Assembly: GCA_017436785.1 (NCBI GenBank)
Contig: JAFSCK010000154.1
Location: 1-45,245, forward strand
DNA from: Oscillospiraceae bacterium
Lineage (GTDB): Bacteria > Bacillota > Clostridia > Oscillospirales > Oscillospiraceae
Direction: 5' to 3'
DNA: 45,245 nucleotides
A model generated the notes under the pieces. The model was not told the origin of the DNA, searched no databases, and saw nothing but the letters and a program-made list of their open reading frames with translations. Within the stretch, counting starts at the first letter, position 1. Each line of letters opens with the position of its first letter. Position numbers and translations under genes: made by a program. Positions 40,618 to 45,245 of this stretch are shown here, piece after piece.

Positions 40618-41814
40618 TTACTTATCCTGCAGGCAGGCAATACCGGGGAGCTCCAGACCTTCCAGGAACTCCAGAGAAGCGCCGCCGCCGGTGGAGATGT
40701 GGGTGATCTCGTTTGCGAAGCCCAGCTGCTCGCAGGCTGCTGCGCTGTCGCCGCCGCCGACGATGGTGATGGCGTCGGAATCTGCCAGAGCCTGAGCCAT
40801 GGCGATGGTGCCCTTAGCCAGAGTGGGGTTCTCGAAGACACCCATGGGACCGTTCCAGACAACGGTCTTGGCATTCTTCACAGCGTCAGCGAAGATCTTG
40901 CGGGTCTCCTCACCGATGTCCATGCCCTCCAGCTCGTCGGGGATCTGGGAAACGGGAACGGTCTTCACATCCACGGGGCCGTCGATGGGGGAGGGGAAGT
41001 TGCCCACGACGCAGTCAACGGGCAGCAGCAGGTTGACGCCCTTAGCCTCAGCCTTGGCCATCATTTCCTTGCAGTAGTCGATCTTGCTCTCGTCCAGCAG
41101 GGACTTACCCACGGTGTAGCCCTGAGCTGCAGCGAAGGTATAGGCCATGCCGCCGCCGATGATCAGGGTGTCCACTTTCTCCAGCAGGTTGTTGATAACG
41201 TTCAGCTTGTCAGCGACCTTAGCGCCGCCCAGAATGGCGACGAAGGGACGCTCGGGGTTGGCCAGAGCCTTGCCCATGATGGAGACTTCCTTCTGAACCA
41301 GATAGCCGCAGACAGCGGGCAGATGGTCAGCCACGCCGGCGGTGGAGGAGTGAGCGCGGTGTGCGGTGCCGAAGGCATCGTTGACGAAAACGTCAGCCAG
41401 ATCGGCCAGAGCCTTGCTCAGCTCGGGATCGTTCTTGGTCTCACCCTTGATGTAGCGGGTGTTCTCCAGCAGCATGACCTGACCCTCCTGCAGGGCAGCA
41501 GCCTTGGCCTTGGCATCCTCGCCGGCAACGTCAGCAGCCATGATGACTTCCTGACCCAGCAGCTCGGACAGGCGGTCAGCAACGATCTTCAGGCTCAGCT
41601 CGGGCTTCCACTCACCCTTGGGCTTGCCCATGTGGGAGCACAGGATGACCTTGGCCTTGTTGGCGATCAGGTACTGGATGGTGGGCAGAGCGGCAACGAT
41701 ACGCTTGTCGGAAGTGATCTTGCCGGCCTTGGTGGGAACGTTGAAGTCGCAGCGGCACAGAACGCGCTTGCCGGCTACTTCGATATCCTCAATGGACTTC
41801 TTGTTGTAGTTCAT
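40618..41814 (-). CDS. pgk: Phosphoglycerate kinase
   Basis: A 398-residue glycolytic enzyme. [21 protein letters not shown], the GGGMAYTF region, and the C-terminal [14 protein letters not shown] and [14 protein letters not shown] nucleotide-binding stretches are intact. Standard length. It lies downstream of trmL and upstream of tpiA on the same strand. Confidence 0.98.
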   Translation of the reverse strand: MNYNKKSIEDIEVAGKRVLCRCDFNVPTKAGKITSDKRIVAALPTIQYLIANKAKVILCSHMGKPKGEWKPELSLKIVADRLSELLGQEVIMAADVAGEDAKAKAAALQEGQVMLLENTRYIKGETKNDPELSKALADLADVFVNDAFGTAHRAHSSTAGVADHLPAVCGYLVQKEVSIMGKALANPERPFVAILGGAKVADKLNVINNLLEKVDTLIIGGGMAYTFAAAQGYTVGKSLLDESKIDYCKEMMAKAEAKGVNLLLPVDCVVGNFPSPIDGPVDVKTVPVSQIPDELEGMDIGEETRKIFADAVKNAKTVVWNGPMGVFENPTLAKGTIAMAQALADSDAITIVGGGDSAAACEQLGFANEITHISTGGGASLEFLEGLELPGIACLQDK

Positions 41815-41850
41815 GGTAAATCCTCCATACTATAATTAAATAAATGGGAA

Positions 41851-42333
41851 TCAAGTTCGCATTTTTCCAAAATCCTGCAAGCCGGGGAAGGAAATCTGCC
41901 GCAGGGCTTCGTACACGGTAATGGCCACCGCATTGCTCAGGTTCAGGCTCCGGGCCTCGGCCTTCATGGGGATGCGGACGCACTGCTCATAATGCTCCGC
42001 AAGAAAGCTTTCCGGAAGTCCCTTGGTCTCCTTGCCGAAGAAGAGATAGCAGCCGTCGTGGAACTCCGCTTCCACATAGCACCGGGGTGCTTTCGTGGAC
42101 AGACACCACATTTCCTGCACGTCATTCTTCCGGAAGAAATCCTCAAGACTATCATAGTCCAGAACCTCCACCATATGCCAGTAATCCAGTCCCGCCCGGC
42201 GGACCGCTTTCTCAGAGATGTCAAATCCCAGCGGACGGATCAGATGGAGCCGGCAGCCGGTGGCTGCACAGGTGCGGGCAATATTGCCGCAGTTCTGGGG
42301 GATTTCGGGTTCCACCAGCACGATGTTCAGCAA
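41851..42333 (-). CDS. trmL: tRNA (cytidine/uridine(34)-2'-O)-methyltransferase TrmL
   Basis: A 160-residue SPOUT methyltransferase. NIVLVEPEIPQNCGNIARTC at the N-terminus, then the C-terminal knot motifs (LFFGKETKGLPESF; RIPMKAEARSLNLSNAVAI). The start TTG at 42333 puts LLNIVLVEPEIPQN at the family's usual N-terminus; a GTG at 42342 is an alternative. A longer frame to 42426 passes through the promoter. It modifies the wobble base ribose of certain leucine tRNAs. Confidence 0.93.
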   Translation of the reverse strand: MLNIVLVEPEIPQNCGNIARTCAATGCRLHLIRPLGFDISEKAVRRAGLDYWHMVEVLDYDSLEDFFRKNDVQEMWCLSTKAPRCYVEAEFHDGCYLFFGKETKGLPESFLAEHYEQCVRIPMKAEARSLNLSNAVAITVYEALRQISFPGLQDFGKMRT

Positions 42334-42391
42334 ATTCCTCACCTCAGTACAAAGACGCTGCGGATAGGCTTCCGCTACCCGCTCAATGCCT

Positions 42392-42420
42392 ATTGTATGC
42401 CAAATGAAACGTAAAATCAA
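42392..42420 (-). promoter_or_regulatory. Promoter of trmL-pgk-tpiA
   Basis: On the minus strand, TTGATT (42420-42415), 17 nt, TACAAT (42397-42392). About 50 nt before trmL. Confidence 0.6.
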
Positions 42421-42426
42421 TCTCAA

Positions 42427-42598
42427 AATAAACGTTTTCGGAACTTTTTTATACTATTCACATAAAAAAGAGTGCAGGGAGCAGAAATTTGTGGAAATTG
42501 CGCCTAAATGGATTATTGACAAGCAGAAACTGGGGGAATGGCATGTATAATGAGGGAAATAAGAAGAAAACCGTAGGATTTTTGTGCATTCCTTTGCT
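42427..42598. other. Gene-free AT-richer spacer
   Basis: About 170 bp upstream of the trmL promoter contain no convincing coding frame, hairpin or repeat that I can identify. Confidence 0.5.
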
Positions 42599-42624
42599 GG
42601 GGCGGGGATATATCCCCGTCCCAG
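42599..42624. repeat. Short palindrome (family B unit)
   Basis: CTGGGGCGGGGATATATCCC and CGTCCCAG form a palindrome of 26 bp. Confidence 0.7.
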
Positions 42625-42653
42625 TGTGTCAATAAAGTCTGAATTACAAAATC

Positions 42654-42810
42654 GTAGGGGGCGATGCCCACATCGCCCCGCAGTCAAACATACGGTATTT
42701 GCAGCCGTTACGGCGAAATCATGACATTGTGTTAAGGGCCGATGTCTTAGCGACCGTTGCTGCAAAGCAGCTTACGGACGCTTAGTGCATAGCTGGGCAT
42801 CGGCCCCTAC
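42654..42810. repeat. Composite family B repeat
   Basis: Starts GTAGGGGGCGATGCCC...GGGCGATG-type palindrome (42654-42680) and ends GGGCATCGGCCCCTAC at 42810. Inside, 42735-42810 is itself bounded by GGGCCGATG and CATCGGCCC and contains TGCAAAGCAGC hairpin. Together about 157 bp. Confidence 0.7.
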
Positions 42811-42868
42811 GGCTAAGTTTTTCGACAATCTGCGGTGGAGCTCTGACCCCGCCCGACAGTAAAAAAAC

Positions 42869-42894
42869 GCAGGCCCTGTTATGGGGCCTGCGGT
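42869..42894 (-). terminator. Terminator after the lipoprotein gene
   Basis: On the minus strand, CGCAGGCCCC / GGGCCTGCG stem followed by T7. It starts 14 bp after the stop codon. Confidence 0.9.
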
Positions 42895-42907
42895 GCATAT
42901 TCGGTGA

Positions 42908-43723
42908 TCAGCCTACAGCGGTGAGCAGCTCGCCGTCGTTATAGAAGAAGGTGCTGCCGGTGTCGGTGAGGGTCTGGCCGTTGGAGAGAGTGACGTTCAG
43001 CATCAGGATGACCTGCTCGTCATTTTCCAGTTCGGGAATTTCAAATTCCAGTTCGGGCAGTGCCTGCGTATGCAGTCCGTCTTCTCCGGCGGGCAGGTTC
43101 AGGAAATCCATGGAAGCGATCTCCCCGCCATTGTGGGTCAGGATCAGCTGGGCTTTGGAAACGGTGATGGCTTCGCCGTCGTTGGTGATCCGGGGCAGCT
43201 GGATCTGGAGGGTACCGGAGGTGATGGTCAGCTTGCCGTCCTGAAATTCCGAGGCCTCCACCATCACATTGCAGTAGCTTTCCAGAGAGGAAGCCAGATT
43301 GACATAGATCTCCTCTGCCGCAAGGGGGATGGTGGCAGTGTTGCCGCCGTCCTCGGCCATGCGGACCTTGTAGCTGAGGCCGTCAGCGGCATTCAGCTCC
43401 ACGGAAGCGGTCCAGACACTACCGTCCCAAGTGCAGGGCTCGTTGGCGATCTCCTCTTCACCCAGCAGGACGACGAAGGAGGCGCTGCGGCCTTCAGCGT
43501 AGCCCCAAGAGGTGGCGGTCAGATGGATGGTGGCACCGTTGGGGCTGGACCAAGTGGAAGCGGACAGGGAATAATCCTGCAGACCCAGCGGGGGAACTTC
43601 GCCGTAGGGAATGGTTTCCTCACTGGCGGCAGGCTTCTCGGGTTCTGCCTTGCTGCCGCAGCCGGTCAGAAGCAGGGCAAAGACAGAAAGCAGGGCGATG
43701 CAGAGAATCAGATTCTTTTTCAT
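42908..43723 (-). CDS. Secreted lipoprotein of unknown function
   Basis: A 271-residue protein. A typical lipoprotein signal: charged start, hydrophobic core and lipobox LLTGC with the lipidated cysteine at residue 22. The mature part begins with a Ser/Glu/Pro-rich spacer and continues as beta-rich sequence with Ig- or carbohydrate-binding-like look (repeated SLxxxTW, GATIHLTATSW, NVTLSNGQ). No enzyme motif is seen. I do not recognise a family. The perfect AAGGAGG ribosome site lies about 8 nt before the start. A good promoter is on the far side of a family C repeat. Confidence 0.85.
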   Translation of the reverse strand: MKKNLILCIALLSVFALLLTGCGSKAEPEKPAASEETIPYGEVPPLGLQDYSLSASTWSSPNGATIHLTATSWGYAEGRSASFVVLLGEEEIANEPCTWDGSVWTASVELNAADGLSYKVRMAEDGGNTATIPLAAEEIYVNLASSLESYCNVMVEASEFQDGKLTITSGTLQIQLPRITNDGEAITVSKAQLILTHNGGEIASMDFLNLPAGEDGLHTQALPELEFEIPELENDEQVILMLNVTLSNGQTLTDTGSTFFYNDGELLTAVG

Positions 43724-43782
43724 ATGAAGTCCTCCTTGGTATGAAGAATGGTCGGCGAATGCATTGGCGCGGGAGCGCCCCT

Positions 43783-43953
43783 GGCTTCCCCCGGGGGGAA
43801 GCTGGCAAAAATCTTTGATTTTTGACTGATGAGGAGTGCGGGCGGTAATGTTGAAGTTTGTATGCAGTATCAGACCTATTTATAGGTTGAAACTGCACGC
43901 CATCCCTCATCCGACCTCGCTTGCGCTCGGCCACCTTCCCCCCGGGGGAAGGC
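43783..43953. repeat. Family C repeat, copy 2, in the lipoprotein leader
   Basis: GGCTTCCCCCGGGGGGAAGC...GATTTTTGACTGATGAGG on the left, CCTCATCCGAC...CTTCCCCCCGGGGGAAGGC on the right. It lies between the lipoprotein promoter and start codon. Confidence 0.9.
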
Positions 43954-43963
43954 GTTTGCTGCC

Positions 43964-43992
43964 ATTATACCGAATTTTCTGGCTGGTTGCAA
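43964..43992 (-). promoter_or_regulatory. Probable promoter of the lipoprotein gene
   Basis: On the minus strand, TTGCAA (43992-43987), 17 nt, perfect TATAAT (43969-43964). A transcript from here has a leader of about 230 nt containing the whole repeat. Confidence 0.65.
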
Positions 43993-44008
43993 CTGGGTTT
44001 ACAATAAT

Positions 44009-45049
44009 TTAAAGAACGGCCTTCTGTCTGCGCCATTTTTTCCATTTGGCGACCATGGTCATGGTCACCACGGAGCAGGCGGTGAGCAGGAGAAAATACA
44101 CCGCATTTTTCTGCCACAGGGGGGCGGGGGTCCCGGCGTTTTCCAGCGGGATGTAGACCCGGGCCAGCAGGAACCGGGAAACAAGGGCGTGGTTCATGTA
44201 CACGGCGAGAGAAAGGTCGCCGCAAAACCGGAAGATCCTGTGGTTGAACAGCCGGTTGACCCAGCTGCGTTCCTCCCAGAAGCCCCACAGCAGAACTACG
44301 GTGGTGACGAGGAAGATATTGCGGTACTCGGCATAGATGAAAATGGAAACCAGAGCATACAAAACTGCCAGATTGAAGGCGAAGCGGTGCTTCGTCAGGC
44401 TTTTATAATAAGGCAGGGTGGTGAAATAATAGGCCAGCACGCCGATGCACATGGGACCGAAGGCCCGCAGCAGGGGGAGGAAGAACAGACCGTAATTTCC
44501 CCAGATGTCCACACCGGTGCTGAGCAAAGACTGGATCATCAGAATAGCGGCGGGGAACAGAAGGGTGCGGGACAGCTTCTCGTTATGGCACAGCAGACCG
44601 TAGACGAAATAGCCCGCGATCAGCAGTGCGGAGATCTGCCACAGGGGATAGTTCAGGGGATCGTACCAAGTGTGGGAGGTATGCAGCAGGGTCAGCTCCG
44701 GGATCAGCTCATAAAGCCGCAGGAAGATGTCCTGCAAAGCCTCCCAGCTGGGGTCCTTCACCAGATACACCAGCGCCCGGGCCAGATTGTAGCCGAAGAG
44801 CATCCCGAGGGACAGCAGGTAGTGGGGATACAGGGCTTTTACATGGTCCAGCGTGTAGTCCCACTGGGTATAGCCCTCCCGGCCATGGGACCGGGCATAA
44901 TATTTCCGGGCCAGAAAAAAGCCGGAAAGAATGAAAAAAATCTGCACCGCCGCTGTAGGACCGGGAGAAATGGTGGTGCCGTAATGGAAAAAGGCGATGA
45001 TATAGGCAAAGACCAGCTTATATAGGTCGATGGAGTAGATTCGTTTCAT
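44009..45049 (-). CDS. Membrane acyltransferase (acyltransferase-3 family)
   Basis: A 346-residue integral membrane protein with about ten helices. The opening RIYSIDLYKLVFAYIIAFFHYG with His and the FFILSGFFLARKYY segment are the marks of acyltransferase-3/OafA-type enzymes, which O-acylate cell-surface sugars or peptidoglycan. The acceptor is not known. The start is 45049 (MKRIYS), with GAGGTTGCTGCC before it, a weak site. It has its own promoter at 45081-45109. Confidence 0.88.
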   Translation of the reverse strand: MKRIYSIDLYKLVFAYIIAFFHYGTTISPGPTAAVQIFFILSGFFLARKYYARSHGREGYTQWDYTLDHVKALYPHYLLSLGMLFGYNLARALVYLVKDPSWEALQDIFLRLYELIPELTLLHTSHTWYDPLNYPLWQISALLIAGYFVYGLLCHNEKLSRTLLFPAAILMIQSLLSTGVDIWGNYGLFFLPLLRAFGPMCIGVLAYYFTTLPYYKSLTKHRFAFNLAVLYALVSIFIYAEYRNIFLVTTVVLLWGFWEERSWVNRLFNHRIFRFCGDLSLAVYMNHALVSRFLLARVYIPLENAGTPAPLWQKNAVYFLLLTACSVVTMTMVAKWKKWRRQKAVL

Positions 45050-45080
45050 GGCAGCAACCTCAAAACCATAGGATAGGAAT

Positions 45081-45109
45081 AGTTTAGGGGATTTGGGGGA
45101 GATTGTCAA
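45081..45109 (-). promoter_or_regulatory. Promoter of the acyltransferase gene
   Basis: On the minus strand, TTGACA (45109-45104), 17 nt, TAAACT (45086-45081), about 32 nt before the start. Confidence 0.65.
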
Positions 45110-45125
45110 TAAAAATACGCTGCTG

Positions 45126-45245
45126 TAGGGCGGGGTCATGACCCCGCCGACGCACCATCTGTGTTGGGATGTTTATCTTTTCAGAAAATGTGACAATTCT
45201 GCATCTATCATCGCTGGACAATCGTTGTTACCTGATCGGCGGGGT
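45126..45245. repeat. Family B repeat running off the window end
   Basis: Begins with the same GTAGGGCGGGGTCATGACCC end as the repeat at 23399 and reaches GGCGGGGT at the window edge, evidently the start of its right end. The inner part differs from the 23399 copy. Confidence 0.85.

Noticed and set aside
42454-42765. 103-codon minus-strand frame upstream of trmL
   Set aside because: It crosses two repeats, has no ribosome site and no recognisable features.

Overview
The window is about 45 kb of moderately GC-rich DNA (roughly 58% by eye). Gene content and signals fit a gut Clostridia member, most likely Oscillospirales/Oscillospiraceae. Support for this comes from strong AGGAGG ribosome sites, TTGACA/TATAAT promoters, an ECF sigma/anti-sigma pair, spermidine/putrescine transport, QueT under a preQ1-like leader, an M18 aminopeptidase, a one-chain PurL, and abundant palindromic intergenic repeats. 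No rRNA, tRNA, CRISPR array, transposase or integrase was recognised.

Layout. 1-2.1 kb: a DUF3786 protein and an ECF sigma factor with its zinc-finger anti-sigma. 2.2-6.1 kb (minus): polyamine ABC transporter potA-potB-potCD, with permease C and the binding protein fused. 6.3-10.9 kb: a DUF362 ferredoxin-like protein, divergent from a Zn/Cd-type P-type ATPase with a His/Cys tandem repeat, then an amidohydrolase. 11.0-17.8 kb (plus): a compact phage head cassette (terminases, portal, protease, capsid, connectors and two tail-type proteins) bounded by terminators, with no integrase, repressor or lysis genes. 17.8-19.4 kb (minus): an AbgT transporter. 19.7-31.9 kb (minus): one long de novo purine operon, purE-purC-purF-purM-purN-purO-AICAR transformylase-purD-purL, headed by a promoter and a ZTP-type riboswitch with a terminator. 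32.1-32.6 kb: non-coding, with a probable structured RNA on plus and a possible short RNA on minus. 32.7-36.1 kb: TraX-like protein, GNAT acetyltransferase, DUF2156 protein and a preQ1-controlled queT. 36.3-42.4 kb (minus): M18 aminopeptidase, coaE, tsaC/sua5, tpiA, pgk, trmL. 42.9-45.2 kb (minus): a lipoprotein of unknown function and a membrane acyltransferase.

How the genes work together. The purine operon covers most steps from PRPP to IMP. It uses a split AICAR transformylase plus a PurO-type cyclohydrolase instead of bifunctional PurH. Its PurF homologue lacks the N-terminal catalytic cysteine and other glutamine-site residues. purB and purK are not in the window. AbgT (folate-fragment uptake) lies next to this folate-dependent operon, and the ZTP leader senses the pathway's folate-starvation signal.

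The most striking genome-scale feature is the set of palindromic repeat families. They fill every non-overlapping gene junction of the purine operon and all three non-overlapping junctions of the phage cassette. In places they are nested, and one copy carries a consensus promoter. All functional assignments are from reading the sequence; no database search was run.
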